Made by a program: the position numbers and the translations under genes
The notes under the pieces: model-generated
What the model was told of the DNA's origin: nothing
Seen by the model: only the letters and a program-made list of their open reading frames with translations
The model's database searches: none
NCBI GenBank assembly: GCA_902790475.1
Contig: CADASG010000009.1
Span: 1-64,000 of the forward strand
DNA: 64,000 nt
Reading direction: 5' to 3'
Source: an uncultured Ruminococcus sp.
GTDB taxonomy: Bacteria > Bacillota > Clostridia > Oscillospirales > Acutalibacteraceae
In this document: piece after piece, positions 51,546-60,852 of the stretch
Numbering within the stretch: the first letter of the stretch is position 1
How the letters are laid out: each line of letters opens with the position of its first letter

Positions 51546-51770
51546 GAATATGAGCACAGCTCAAAAAATGCGAGGTGAAAAGTTAATGGACGCGGACGGA
51601 AATTTAGGCGGAGTTCCCGGGCGAAGTAGAATGAACGCATCAGCCGCGTTCATGAACCCGTAATATATCACCCTGTTCTCAATGCGGTTTGATAGCACGG
51701 TGATGTACTACGTATCACCCAGAACACGTCTCTTTCCACGATGCAGTAACACGCAAAAGGAGGAGAGAGT
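51546..51770 (+). promoter_or_regulatory. Structured mgtE leader, candidate riboswitch
   Basis: Long leader before a magnesium transporter gene. A perfect hairpin ATGAACGC/GCGTTCAT lies at 51631-51653. GGTGAT at 51699-51704 can pair either with ATCACC at 51667-51672 or with ATCACC at 51714-51719, so two exclusive folds exist. The conserved core of the M-box (ykoK) was not recognised by eye. Regulation by magnesium is inferred from the gene it precedes. Confidence 0.45.
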
Positions 51771-53147
51771 ATGGTTCAGGTAAACGTGACCCTAACCGAA
51801 ACTATCAAGGTGCTGCTTGACGAAAAGAAGTACGGCACCCTTCGGGACATCCTGGTGACGATGAAGCCCTATGATATCGCAGCGGTTTTTGAGGAATTAC
51901 AGGATGAAAAGACCCCGATTTTATTCAGGATTCTGCCAAAGGAGCTTGCGGCGGAAACTTTTGTTGAGATGGACGACGAAACGCAGGAGTTTCTTATCCA
52001 CGGCTTCAGCGATAATGAGCTGAAGGAAGTGGTAGACGAGTTGTTTTTGGATGACGCGGTCGATTTGATCGAGGAGATGCCTGCAAACGTCGTAAAGCGC
52101 ATTTTGCGCCAGGCGGATAAGGATATGCGCAAGCAGATCAACGAGCTGCTGAAATATCCCGAGGACAGCGCCGGTTCTATTATGACGACCGAGTTTATTG
52201 TGCTGCGCCCCGAAATGACGGCAGAAATGGCTATCAAGCGTATCCGCCGAACGGGTGTGGATAAGGAAACTATTTACACCTGTTATGTATGTGACGATAA
52301 CAATAAGCTTATAGGTATTTCCACCGTCAAGGATCTGCTTTTGGCGGAGGATGAGGACGTTGTGCGCGATATGATGGAGGAAAACGTCATTTCCGTACAC
52401 ACGCTGGACGACCAGGAGCAGGTTGCCCAGATGTTTTCCAACTACAACTTTTTGGCGCTTCCCGTCGTGGACAACGAAAAGCGTTTGGTCGGCATCGTAA
52501 CGATCGACGACGCTATCGACGTTATCCAGGAAGAAGCGACCGAGGATATCGAAAAAATGGCTGCGGTACTGCCCTCCGACAAGCCGTATATGCGCACGGG
52601 CGTGTTCGGACTATACCGCAAGCGCGTGCCGTGGCTGCTGATACTGATGCTGTCGGCGACCTTTACCAGCACCATCATTTCATCATTTGACGGCATTTTG
52701 GCTCAGATAATCATTTTGTCGTCGTTTATCCCCATGATCACAGGCTCAGGCGGTAACGCAGGCTCACAGGCGTCGGTATCGGTCATACGCGCGCTGTCGC
52801 TTGGAGAGATCGAATTCAAAAACATGTTCGGCGTTATCTGGAAGGAGATCCGCGTAGCGGTGCTGTGCGGTCTGACTTTGGCTGTGGCAAACTTCTTTAA
52901 GCTGCTGTTTTTCGATTTGCGCAGCTACACCGGTACGGGCGACCCTGTCCAAATCGCTCTGGTGGTTTCCGCAACGCTGGTCGGCACCATCATCATGGCG
53001 AAAATCGTCGGCTCGGGACTGCCGCTGCTGGCAAGCAAGGTCGGCTTTGACCCTGCGGTAATGGCAAATCCGCTGATCTCAACGGTCTGCGACTCGCTGT
53101 CTTTGCTGATTTATTTCGCCGTGGCAAAGGTTCTGCTGCCGCTTTGA
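51771..53147 (+). CDS. mgtE: Magnesium transporter MgtE
   Basis: Magnesium channel gated by its own cytosolic sensor. Its 458 residues comprise the N-domain (about 1-125), two CBS domains (about 130-250, SAGSIMTTEFIVLRPEMT and VDNEKRLVGIVTIDDAIDVI), a connecting helix and five transmembrane helices (about 285-458). The pore signature MITGSGGNAGSQAS lies near 324. Complete and of standard length. A strong AGGAGGAG precedes the ATG. The next gene follows after about 40 bases. Confidence 0.95.
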   Translation: MVQVNVTLTETIKVLLDEKKYGTLRDILVTMKPYDIAAVFEELQDEKTPILFRILPKELAAETFVEMDDETQEFLIHGFSDNELKEVVDELFLDDAVDLIEEMPANVVKRILRQADKDMRKQINELLKYPEDSAGSIMTTEFIVLRPEMTAEMAIKRIRRTGVDKETIYTCYVCDDNNKLIGISTVKDLLLAEDEDVVRDMMEENVISVHTLDDQEQVAQMFSNYNFLALPVVDNEKRLVGIVTIDDAIDVIQEEATEDIEKMAAVLPSDKPYMRTGVFGLYRKRVPWLLILMLSATFTSTIISSFDGILAQIIILSSFIPMITGSGGNAGSQASVSVIRALSLGEIEFKNMFGVIWKEIRVAVLCGLTLAVANFFKLLFFDLRSYTGTGDPVQIALVVSATLVGTIIMAKIVGSGLPLLASKVGFDPAVMANPLISTVCDSLSLLIYFAVAKVLLPL

Positions 53148-53189
53148 TTTTTTGATTTAAAATGACACTGCCCTTAGATGAGGAATAAG

Positions 53190-54005
53190 ATGAGTAACAA
53201 CAGGAACAGACGAAAAAGAAAGGGACATCCGCGCTCGATGGCTGAGTTTCTGGTGGTTTCGGCGGTGATCATCGCAACTCTGCTGGTGATCATCAACGTC
53301 GCGCCAATCGCGCCCAAGCCGAAGCCTAAGCCCGTTGAGGCGGCGCCTGCCGCGGCAACCGAGGCTCCCACGGAAGCTAAGACATATGAGATAAAAAATG
53401 TGCCGATAGTTTCGCAAAACGAGCTGAAAGCAGGCTGTGAGACCTACGCCTGCGTTATGATGCTGAAAACCCTCGGCTTTGACACCGATGAATTTGACTT
53501 CGCGGATAATTACCTGATCTGTTCGCCGATCTCCTACGGCGAGGACGGAACGCGATTCGGCCCCGACATGTATTCGGCGTTCGCCGGCACGGTGGATAAC
53601 GGCTACGGTATCTACTCCCCTGCAATGGCTAAGTCGATCAACAAGTTTTTCGAGGCTAAGAAGTCGCCGCTCAAGGCGACCTCTATCGTTGGAGAAACGC
53701 TTGAATCGCTGTCGCAGAAGTATGTCAAAAACAACATTCCCGTGATGGTGTGGGCGACCACCTATATGCAGGAGCCCTACGAAAAAGCCTCGTGGGTCGT
53801 TGATTTCGTGGACGAAAACGCAAAGACCAAAAAGGGCGACACCTTTACATGGCTGCAAAACGAGCACTGCATGGTGCTTATAGGCTACGACCAAAAGGAC
53901 TTTTATATGGCTGACTCGGTTGCCGGCAAGGTCTCGCATTTTGAACGCAAGCTTGCCGAGCAGCGCTTCAAGGAGCTCGGCTCACAGGCGATAGTGTGTC
54001 AGTAA
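53190..54005 (+). CDS. Membrane-anchored C39-like cysteine peptidase family protein
   Basis: Exported 271-residue protein. A basic N-terminus is followed by one transmembrane helix (about 20-39) and a Pro/Ala/Glu linker. A peptidase_C39_2 domain follows, with VPIVSQNELKAGCETYACVMMLK carrying oxyanion Gln and nucleophile Cys near 83, and NEHCMVLIGYD giving the His. Family members are proposed surface peptidases or immunity-like proteins; targets are mostly unknown. An ATG at 53178 is also possible; the later one follows GAGGA. A terminator follows. Confidence 0.78.
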   Translation: MSNNRNRRKRKGHPRSMAEFLVVSAVIIATLLVIINVAPIAPKPKPKPVEAAPAAATEAPTEAKTYEIKNVPIVSQNELKAGCETYACVMMLKTLGFDTDEFDFADNYLICSPISYGEDGTRFGPDMYSAFAGTVDNGYGIYSPAMAKSINKFFEAKKSPLKATSIVGETLESLSQKYVKNNIPVMVWATTYMQEPYEKASWVVDFVDENAKTKKGDTFTWLQNEHCMVLIGYDQKDFYMADSVAGKVSHFERKLAEQRFKELGSQAIVCQ

Positions 54006-54255
54006 ACCGTATTTTCCCGTAAACAAACGGAGCGGAGGGCAAAGCCCTTCGCTCCGTTTTCCGCTTTATAGAAACATTATGAGGAATGTCGTTGCAGCAG
54101 CGCCGTGCAGCCGTGCGCCGTTTTCTTGCGCGTGCCGACTGTGCTCTCCGCGGTTTTTTTCTGCGCACGTGTTTATCGGACGTGCCGAACAAAATCTGCT
54201 CCGCCGAGTCCCAAACCGCAAAAATAATAAAAACAAACAAGCTGAAATTGATCAT
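53968..54255 (-). CDS. Possible small Arg-rich membrane protein
   Basis: An open frame of 95 residues preceded by a good site (GGAGGGAAGGTATC then ATG). The start MINFSLFVFIIFAVW is hydrophobic; the rest is very rich in Arg and Lys. Against it: the frame runs through the C39 gene terminator into the end of that gene and has no recognised relatives. The true product could be shorter or absent. Confidence 0.25.
   Translation of the reverse strand: MINFSLFVFIIFAVWDSAEQILFGTSDKHVRRKKPRRAQSARARKRRTAARRCCNDIPHNVSIKRKTERRALPSAPFVYGKIRFTDTLSPVSRAP
54025..54060 (+). terminator. Terminator after the C39-like gene
   Basis: AAACGGAGCG-AGGGC pairs with GCCCT-CGCTCCGTTT around AAA. Confidence 0.85.
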
Positions 54256-54280
54256 GATACCTTCCCTCCGTTGATCTTCG

Positions 54281-54510
54281 TTAAGGCAATACCGCATAAT
54301 TCAGGTGTGCGGATTGCGCAGTAAGATTTTTCGTCAGGTTGTACAAATAAATTGAGGTAAGGCTGTCGCCTTGCCGAGTAATTTCACTGTCTTTATTATA
54401 AACCGCCGGGTGTTTCATAAAACGGACAATGCTTCTGAGCGGTCTGAACAGAGCGGAAAACGGGGGGATTTCTCCGCTCTCTGCACCGACTGAAATGACA
54501 TATGGCAGCC
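54281..54510. repeat. Family-E copy (one end) and degenerate family-A fragment
   Basis: TTAAGGCAATACCGCATAAT begins at 54281, followed by GTGCGGATTGCGCAGTAAG and AAGGCTGTCGCCTTGCC, as in the complete element at 60853-61008. The other terminal repeat is missing. A worn family-A piece (GGGGATTTCTCC ... GAAATGACATATGG) follows at about 54460-54507. Confidence 0.65.
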
Positions 54511-54569
54511 TTTGACGATCAGAACGGTAAAACAAAATCAGATTCACGTGTCGGATTGAAATAAAAGTA

Positions 54570-54598
54570 TTGATTGCAGCGAAAATTTGTGATATAAT
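54570..54598 (+). promoter_or_regulatory. aspS promoter
   Basis: TTGATT, 17 bases, TATAAT, about 46 bases before the start codon. Confidence 0.7.
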
Positions 54599-54644
54599 TT
54601 TAAAGAATAGGCAAAAGCAAAATTTCTGTGAAAGGACAGTTTTT

Positions 54645-56390
54645 ATGATAAAGGCGAATGAATACCGCACTGTGACCTGCGGTGAGTTAAGAGAAGAGAA
54701 TATCGGTCAGCAGGTGCGCGTAGCCGGCTGGGTGGAAAATATCCGCGACCACGGCGGCGTTATGTTTTTGGACATCCGCGACGAATACGGCGTGCTCCAG
54801 GTTGTCGTTCACAATGACGAGCTGCTGAAAAACATCAACAAGGAGTGTACCGTCACCCTCGGCGGCGAGGTCGTCAAGCGCGACGAGGACACCATCAATA
54901 AAAAAATCGCTACGGGTTTTGTAGAGGTCCACACCGAGGATATCAAGGTGCTCGGCAAATGCAAAAACGTTTTGCCCTTTGAAGTAGCCACCTCAACAAA
55001 CACAGGCGAGGACGTTCGTTTGAAATACCGCTTCCTCGACCTGAGAAATCCGAAGGTACACAACAATATCCTGCTGCGCTCCGAAATCGTTTCCTTCCTC
55101 AGAAGCAAGATGGAGGGCATGGGCTTCCGCGAGATCAATACTCCGATACTCTCCACCTCCTCTCCCGAGGGCGCGAGAGACTATTTGATCCCCAGCCGCA
55201 AGCACAAGGGCAAGTTCTACGCTCTGCCCCAGGCTCCGCAGATCTTCAAGCAGCTTTTGATGGTCAGCGGTTTTGACAGATACTTCCAGATCGCGCCCTG
55301 CTTCCGCGACGAGGACGCGCGCGCCGACCGTTCGCCCGGCGAATTCTATCAGCTCGATTATGAGATGGCGTTCGCCACTCAGGAGGATGTGTTCGACGTT
55401 GCCGAGGAGGTGCTGTACGAAACCTTCGCAAAGTTCAGCGACAAGGAAGTCAGCAAGCCTCCCTTTAGGCGTATCCCGTTTGCCGAAGCTATGCTGAAAT
55501 ACGGCACAGACAAGCCCGATCTGCGCAATCCGCTCGAGATCAAGGAAATCAGCGACATGTTTGAGGAAACCGACTTCGCGCCCTTCCGCAAAAAGTGCGT
55601 GCGCTCCCTCAACGTTCCCGGCGCGGCGGCTCAGAGCAAAAAGTGGTTCAAGCGCATGGAAGAATTCGCGCTTTCCATCGGCATGAAGGGTCTCGGCTAT
55701 GTCAAGGTCAACGACGATCTGACCTTTGACGGCCCCATTGACAAGTTCCTCAAGCCCGGTGACCGCGAGGAGCTGATCGAGCGCAACGGCTCCAAGGCAG
55801 GCGACGTGATCTACTTTATCGCCGACAGCGCTGCCGAAGCGCCCAAGCTGGCAGGTCAGATCCGTTCCGAGGTCGCGGAGCGCCTTGATCTGATCGACAA
55901 AAGCCGCTTTGAGATGTGCTTCATCGTTGATTTCCCGATGTATGAACGTGACGACGACGGCAAGGTGATCTTCACCCACAATCCGTTCTCCATGCCTCAG
56001 GGCGGTCTTGACGCGCTTCTCAACAAAGACCCCGAGGAGATTTTGGCGTATCAGTACGACATCGTGTGCAACGGCGTAGAGCTGTCCTCCGGCGCGGTGC
56101 GCAACCACGATATCGAGATCATGAAAAAAGCCTTTGAGATCGCAGGCTACAGCGAGGACGAGCTCAAAGCGAAGTTCAGCGCTCTCTACAAGGCGTTCCA
56201 ATACGGCGCTCCGCCTCACGCGGGCATGGCTCCCGGCGTTGACCGCATGATAATGCTGCTCACCGACGAGGAGAATATCCGCGAGGTCATCGCGTTCCCG
56301 ATGAATTCAAACGCGCAGGACGTTCTGCTCGGCTCTCCCGGAGAGGTGACCGAACAGCAGCTCCGCGAGGTTCATGTAAAATTGAGATAA
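54645..56390 (+). CDS. aspS: Aspartyl-tRNA synthetase
   Basis: Class IIb aminoacyl-tRNA synthetase of 581 residues, bacterial type. An OB-fold anticodon domain (about 1-105, VRVAGWVENIRDHGGVMFLDIRD) is followed by motif 2 (FRDEDARADRSPGEFYQLDYE), the bacterial GAD insertion (about 280-410) and motif 3 (GMAPGVDRMIMLLTDEENIRE). With gatCAB just downstream and no asnS in view, it may be non-discriminating and also charge tRNA-Asn with Asp for amidation (inference). AAAGGA before the ATG sets the start. Confidence 0.96.
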   Translation: MIKANEYRTVTCGELREENIGQQVRVAGWVENIRDHGGVMFLDIRDEYGVLQVVVHNDELLKNINKECTVTLGGEVVKRDEDTINKKIATGFVEVHTEDIKVLGKCKNVLPFEVATSTNTGEDVRLKYRFLDLRNPKVHNNILLRSEIVSFLRSKMEGMGFREINTPILSTSSPEGARDYLIPSRKHKGKFYALPQAPQIFKQLLMVSGFDRYFQIAPCFRDEDARADRSPGEFYQLDYEMAFATQEDVFDVAEEVLYETFAKFSDKEVSKPPFRRIPFAEAMLKYGTDKPDLRNPLEIKEISDMFEETDFAPFRKKCVRSLNVPGAAAQSKKWFKRMEEFALSIGMKGLGYVKVNDDLTFDGPIDKFLKPGDREELIERNGSKAGDVIYFIADSAAEAPKLAGQIRSEVAERLDLIDKSRFEMCFIVDFPMYERDDDGKVIFTHNPFSMPQGGLDALLNKDPEEILAYQYDIVCNGVELSSGAVRNHDIEIMKKAFEIAGYSEDELKAKFSALYKAFQYGAPPHAGMAPGVDRMIMLLTDEENIREVIAFPMNSNAQDVLLGSPGEVTEQQLREVHVKLR

Positions 56391-56466
56391 AACTATTGCG
56401 AGGCGCACCTGCGTGTGCGCCCGCGATCGTTTCAAGAGATTATAGAACAACCGAAAGGGTGACACC

Positions 56467-56745
56467 ATGGTAACCAGAGAAGATGTAGAAAACATTGCCC
56501 TGCTGTCCAAGCTTTTTGTTCCCGAGGAGGAGCTTGACGGGCTGACCGAGTCAATGCAGGAGATTATCAACTTTGCGGACGCGATAAACAACGCGCCCGC
56601 AGGCGACGAAGGCTTTGACAATATCAACAACCTGTCAAACGTTTTCCGTGAGGACGAGGTCATTGAGTCCTATCCCAGTGAAGAGATCCTTAAAAATGCC
56701 CCCGAACAGGCGGAGGATCACTTCCTTGTAAGAAACAGAGAGTGA
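56467..56745 (+). CDS. gatC: Aspartyl/glutamyl-tRNA amidotransferase subunit C
   Basis: Small subunit of GatCAB that wraps GatA and GatB together; the complex turns Asp-tRNA-Asn or Glu-tRNA-Gln into the amide. 92 residues, typical start VTREDVENIALLSKLFVPEEEL and typical end PSEEILKNAPEQAEDHFLV. AAGGGTG precedes the ATG. It overlaps the frame of gatA upstream of its start and is translated with it. Confidence 0.92.
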   Translation: MVTREDVENIALLSKLFVPEEELDGLTESMQEIINFADAINNAPAGDEGFDNINNLSNVFREDEVIESYPSEEILKNAPEQAEDHFLVRNRE

Positions 56746-56753
56746 GGCGGCGT

Positions 56754-58208
56754 ATGGGTAAGATAGCTAAAATTCATGAAATGCTCACCACAGGGCAGTG
56801 CTCCTGCGCTGAGCTTACCAAAAGTTATTTGAAGGCGATCGAAAGCGACAACGGCGAGCTCAACGCCTACGTGTGCGTCACGGGCGACGAGGCGATGAAA
56901 ACCGCTGAGGCGGTGGACAAAAAAATCGCCGCAGGCGAAACTATCGGACTGCTCGAGGGCGTTCCGATGGCGCTCAAGGACAACATGAGCACCAAGGGTA
57001 TCGACACCACCTGCTGCTCCAAGATACTGACAGGCTACAAGCCGATATTTGACGCGACCGTTTGGGAGCTTCTAAAGGAGCAGAACGCCGTCATGCTGGG
57101 CAAAACCAACATGGACGAATTCGCGATGGGCTCCTCGTGCGAGAACTCCTATTTCGGCGGCGCAGCCAACCCCGTTGACACCAACCACGTTGCAGGCGGC
57201 AGCTCCGGCGGCGCGGCAAGCGCGGTGGGCGGCAATATCGCGGCGTACGGCTTAGGCTCCGACACAGGCGGCTCTATCCGTCAGCCCGCGTCATTCTGTG
57301 GCGTGGTCGGCTTAAAGCCCACCTACGGCGCCGTATCGCGCTACGGTCTGATCGCTTACGCCAGCTCGCTTGACCAGATCGGCCCTGTTACCTCGAGCGT
57401 CGAGGATGCCGCGCTGGTGTTTGACGCAATTTCAAAGCCCGACAAGCGCGACTCCACCTGCAAGGGCAGCGCGTCTCCGACCTTTGACAAGCTGGGCAGC
57501 GATATCAAGGGCATGAAAATCGGTATCGCGCGCGAGTATCTTGACGGAGTGCGCGACGACGTTAAGGAAGCTGTGCTTGCCGCCGCGGAGCTTTACAAAG
57601 GAATGGGCGCGGAGATCGTTTATTTTGACCTGCCTATCCTCAAATTTGCCCTGCCCGTTTACTATATCATCGCCTGTGCGGAGGCTTCCTCAAACCTCGG
57701 CCGCTACGACGGCATCCGCTACGGCTACAAGACCGAGCACTACACGGGCACGCACGACATGATCTGCCGCACCAGAAGCGAGGGCTTCGGCGAAGAGGTC
57801 AAGCGCAGGATCCTTTTAGGTACATACGTACTCAGCGCAGGCTACTACGACGCATACTATAAAAAGGCTCAGGATCTGCGCGGCACCATCATAAAGGCGT
57901 TCAACAACGCGTTTGAACAGTGCGACGTCATTTTGGCGCCCACTGTCCCCATGACCGCATTTGAAAAGGGTCACGCTACGAGCGACCCGGTAGAAACATA
58001 TCTCACCGATATCTGCACCGTGCCCGTGAACATCGCGGGTCTCCCGGGCGTTTCGGTCCCCTGCGGCTTCAACCAAAAGGGAATGCCCATCGGAATGCAG
58101 CTTATCGGCAAAAGCTTTGACGAGGCTACTATCCTCAACGCCGCCTATCACTACCAGCAGGCGGCTCCGGATAAATTCAAGGAAACAAAGTGGGGTGTGA
58201 AGCTGTGA
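56754..58208 (+). CDS. gatA: Aspartyl/glutamyl-tRNA amidotransferase subunit A
   Basis: Amidase-signature subunit that releases ammonia from glutamine. There are 484 residues. The catalytic triad is Lys in GVPMALKDNMS, the cis-Ser in GSDTGGSIRQPASFCG and the Gly/Ser-rich loop AGGSSGGAASAVGG. GLKPTYGAVSRYGLIAYASS is the family signature. GAGGCGG precedes the ATG at 56754, eight bases after gatC. The gatB start GTG overlaps its stop. Confidence 0.95.
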   Translation: MGKIAKIHEMLTTGQCSCAELTKSYLKAIESDNGELNAYVCVTGDEAMKTAEAVDKKIAAGETIGLLEGVPMALKDNMSTKGIDTTCCSKILTGYKPIFDATVWELLKEQNAVMLGKTNMDEFAMGSSCENSYFGGAANPVDTNHVAGGSSGGAASAVGGNIAAYGLGSDTGGSIRQPASFCGVVGLKPTYGAVSRYGLIAYASSLDQIGPVTSSVEDAALVFDAISKPDKRDSTCKGSASPTFDKLGSDIKGMKIGIAREYLDGVRDDVKEAVLAAAELYKGMGAEIVYFDLPILKFALPVYYIIACAEASSNLGRYDGIRYGYKTEHYTGTHDMICRTRSEGFGEEVKRRILLGTYVLSAGYYDAYYKKAQDLRGTIIKAFNNAFEQCDVILAPTVPMTAFEKGHATSDPVETYLTDICTVPVNIAGLPGVSVPCGFNQKGMPIGMQLIGKSFDEATILNAAYHYQQAAPDKFKETKWGVKL

Positions 58209-59617
58209 AATACGAATTAGTCTCGGGTTTTGAAACCCATATCGAATTGTCAACCAAAACCAAGATCTTCTGCGGCTGCACCACCCAATTCGGCGGTGAT
58301 CCGAACACGCACTGCTGTCCCGTGTGCATCGGTCTGCCCGGCACTCTGCCCGTGCTCAACCGCGAGGTAGTGCGCTTCGCGATCAAGGCAGGTCTCGCCG
58401 TTCACGGCAAGATCGCAGATATCGCCAAAATGGACCGCAAAAACTACTGCTATCCCGACCTATCCAAGGCGTACCAGATCAGCCAGCTTTACGCGCCGCT
58501 GATCATCGGAGGCTATGTTGAGCTGTCCAACGGCAGAAAAATACGCCTGCACCACATCCACATCGAAGAGGACGCAGGCAAGCTTATCCACCGTCACGGC
58601 GACACCTATGTTGACTACAACCGCGGCGGCGTGCCGCTGATAGAGATCGTCTCGGAGCCGGACATCCGCTCCATTGACGAAGCAAAGGAGTATGTTGAGC
58701 GCCTGCAGCAGGTAATGCGCTGGGTAGGCGTGTCCGACTGCAAAATGCAGGAGGGCTCCATGCGGTGCGACGTAAACATCTCCGTGCGTCCCGAAGGCAC
58801 CGAGGCTTTCGGCACGCGCACCGAAATCAAGAATATGAACTCCATCACCAACATCGCGCGCGCCATGGAGTACGAGTACGACCGTCAGGTTGACCTGATC
58901 GAAAGCGGCGGCAAGGTGGTTCAGGAAACACTCCGCTTTGACGACGTGACCGGCACGACCTCCTCAATGCGCAGCAAGGAGGACGCGCACGACTACCGCT
59001 ACTTCCGCGATCCCGATCTGGTGACAATCAACGTTCCGCGCGACGAGGTCGAGGCGCTCAGAGCCGAAATGCCCGAGCTGCCTGCCGACAAGTGCCGCCG
59101 CTACATAGAGGAATACTCGATCCCCGAAAAGGACGCGCAGCTGCTCACCAAGTACCGCCGGATCAGCGAGTATTTTGACGAGGCTATCGACGGCGTGAAG
59201 TCGCCCAAGACCGTGTCTAATTTCATCATAGGTCAAATGTTCCGCCGCACCGAAACCGAAAGCGACAAGGAGCTGTTCGCCGTTCCCACCACTCCGGCTC
59301 AGCTCAACGAGCTTGTCAAGCTGCTCGACAGCGGCAAGATCCGCAACAACCTCGCAAAGTCCACGCTTGAAAAAATGCTGGACAGCGGCAAGGGCGCTAC
59401 CGACTTTATCAGCGAGAGCGACATGGGCGGCGTTGACGACGCGGCGCTGCTGGAGCTGTGCAAAAACGCCGTAGACAGCAACCCCAAGGCGGTTGAGGAT
59501 TTCAAAAACGGCAAGGAAAAGGCGATCAAGGCTCTGGTCGGCAATGTAATGAAAAACAGCCGCGGCAAAGCCGACGCCATGGCAGCCGAAGCAAAAATCA
59601 AGGAATTAATAGGATAA
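58205..59617 (+). CDS. gatB: Aspartyl/glutamyl-tRNA amidotransferase subunit B
   Basis: tRNA-binding and kinase subunit of GatCAB; activates the acyl-tRNA with ATP. There are 470 residues: a cradle domain ([17 protein letters not shown], zinc Cys in CGC and [14 protein letters not shown]), a helical domain, and a C-terminal YqeY/tail domain (about 325-470). The GTG start overlaps the gatA stop (GTGA). A terminator follows. Complete. Confidence 0.95.
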   Translation: MKYELVSGFETHIELSTKTKIFCGCTTQFGGDPNTHCCPVCIGLPGTLPVLNREVVRFAIKAGLAVHGKIADIAKMDRKNYCYPDLSKAYQISQLYAPLIIGGYVELSNGRKIRLHHIHIEEDAGKLIHRHGDTYVDYNRGGVPLIEIVSEPDIRSIDEAKEYVERLQQVMRWVGVSDCKMQEGSMRCDVNISVRPEGTEAFGTRTEIKNMNSITNIARAMEYEYDRQVDLIESGGKVVQETLRFDDVTGTTSSMRSKEDAHDYRYFRDPDLVTINVPRDEVEALRAEMPELPADKCRRYIEEYSIPEKDAQLLTKYRRISEYFDEAIDGVKSPKTVSNFIIGQMFRRTETESDKELFAVPTTPAQLNELVKLLDSGKIRNNLAKSTLEKMLDSGKGATDFISESDMGGVDDAALLELCKNAVDSNPKAVEDFKNGKEKAIKALVGNVMKNSRGKADAMAAEAKIKELIG

Positions 59618-59623
59618 ATTTAA

Positions 59624-59648
59624 AACGCGGAGGCATCCCCTCCGCGTT
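59624..59648 (+). terminator. gatCAB terminator
   Basis: AACGCGGAGG pairs with CCTCCGCGTT around CATCC, then a T-rich tail. Confidence 0.85.
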
Positions 59649-59681
59649 GTTTTGATATTATTTTTTCAAGGAGGAAGGGTT

Positions 59682-60239
59682 ATGATTTTCAAAAAACGCA
59701 GGAACATTGACTCTGCGGTGCTTACCGATCTGCGTAGATATATTGACGAGGTCATGAATCCCGCGCACGAGGAGGAGCTTGCCTGCTTTGAGGCTTCGGC
59801 AGCTGACTCCGCTCCGTATATGGGCGATGGTATGCCGTTCAAAAGCGCCGGCAGACCTCCCGGTGTGTGCAGATCCGCCGTTCCTGTTGAGGTCGTGAAC
59901 ACGCTTGACGAGAGCTTTGCTCAGATGCTGTTCCGAAAGATCGACGAAAAAGGCATGACCGACGCTCAGTGCTACAAAAAGGCAGGGCGCGACCGCAAAC
60001 TGTTCTCAAAGATACGCAGCAATCCCGGCTACAAGCCCGGCAAGCCCACCGCCATAGCCTTTGCGCTTGCGCTGGAGCTCGATTACGACGAAACCGAGGA
60101 GCTGCTGCGCAAGGCAGGCTTCGCCCTCTCTCACAGCAGCAAGTTTGACGTGATCGTGGAATACTGCATAACCCACGGGATCTACGACATCATGCAGGTC
60201 AACGAAGCGCTTTACGAGTTCGATCAGGTGACCATATAA
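59682..60239 (+). CDS. HTH-like protein, a domain usually found fused to macro domains
   Basis: A 185-residue cytosolic protein. The C-terminal half (about 80-185) reads [52 protein letters not shown] and [19 protein letters not shown], a helical, HTH-like domain. The same domain is seen, from memory, after macro (ADP-ribose-binding) domains in Clostridia. Here no macro domain is present; the N-terminal 75 residues are short and acidic and end in a small [12 protein letters not shown] linker. Its own AAGGAGG lies before the ATG. Function unknown; DNA or RNA binding is a guess. Confidence 0.65.
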   Translation: MIFKKRRNIDSAVLTDLRRYIDEVMNPAHEEELACFEASAADSAPYMGDGMPFKSAGRPPGVCRSAVPVEVVNTLDESFAQMLFRKIDEKGMTDAQCYKKAGRDRKLFSKIRSNPGYKPGKPTAIAFALALELDYDETEELLRKAGFALSHSSKFDVIVEYCITHGIYDIMQVNEALYEFDQVTI

Positions 60240-60280
60240 GTACTGTTATTAAGAGATCAGGAGGAAATGTTACGCTGTGT

Positions 60281-60826
60281 TCAAAAAACATAACCGATAA
60301 TAAACCGGTCGTCGCGCAGCTGCGAGAGTGAAAACGGCTGCGCGCGGTCGGTGCTGTGAAAATTGAGCGAAGAAAAGCCGCCGACGACGGGATAAATGCA
60401 GTAAAAGTGGATCCCGTCGGTGATCCTGTCGTTCCACGTGCAGACTATCGCCGCTTTGCAGCCGTCCAGCGCGGCTTTGAATTCTCCGCAGCGCCGAAAC
60501 TCCCGGCATGAAACGCCGTGATAGCTAAAGTACCTGCCCAGCTTTTTTGTCGCGGTGCCGAACCTGCCGCCGAAAAACGCCAGCCTAAGCAGCTCGCAGT
60601 CACGCGCGACGTCGGCAACGGGCTGATCCTTCCCCAAAAGCCGCATAACATTGTAGACCGCAGCCACTCCGCAGCCCACGTCAGCCACTGGCTTTTCGGC
60701 GCTGCCGTAGCGCAGGTCTCCCACAGGCTGTTTGCACTGTCCGAATATGAAGCCGTCAAATCCCTCGGCAAGCCTTTGATTGTCCGCATAGCGGCGCATT
60801 ATCCCCTTTTTCCCGAGTAGTTTCAT
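60281..60826 (-). CDS. Hypothetical protein with C39-like Cys-His arrangement
   Basis: Protein of 181 residues, no signal peptide. ADVGCGVAAVYNVMRLLGK (Cys near 52) looks like the nucleophile helix of papain-fold C39 peptidases, and GIHFYCIYPVVGGFSSLNFHS would give the His and Asn. The middle has FGTATKKLGRYFSYHGVSCREF. This is fold-level resemblance only. GGTGAT lies before the ATG. It is convergent with the preceding HTH-like gene; no terminator was seen between them. Confidence 0.6.
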   Translation of the reverse strand: MKLLGKKGIMRRYADNQRLAEGFDGFIFGQCKQPVGDLRYGSAEKPVADVGCGVAAVYNVMRLLGKDQPVADVARDCELLRLAFFGGRFGTATKKLGRYFSYHGVSCREFRRCGEFKAALDGCKAAIVCTWNDRITDGIHFYCIYPVVGGFSSLNFHSTDRAQPFSLSQLRDDRFIIGYVF

Positions 60827-60852
60827 CTTATATCACCGTCCGCCGAAAAGCT

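Noticed and set aside
51546-51770. Classical M-box riboswitch
   Set aside because: Conserved M-box core words were not found by eye; kept as an unidentified structured leader.
54993-56219. Minus-strand open frame of 408 codons inside aspS
   Set aside because: Shadow of aspS; no ribosome binding site and no recognisable domain.
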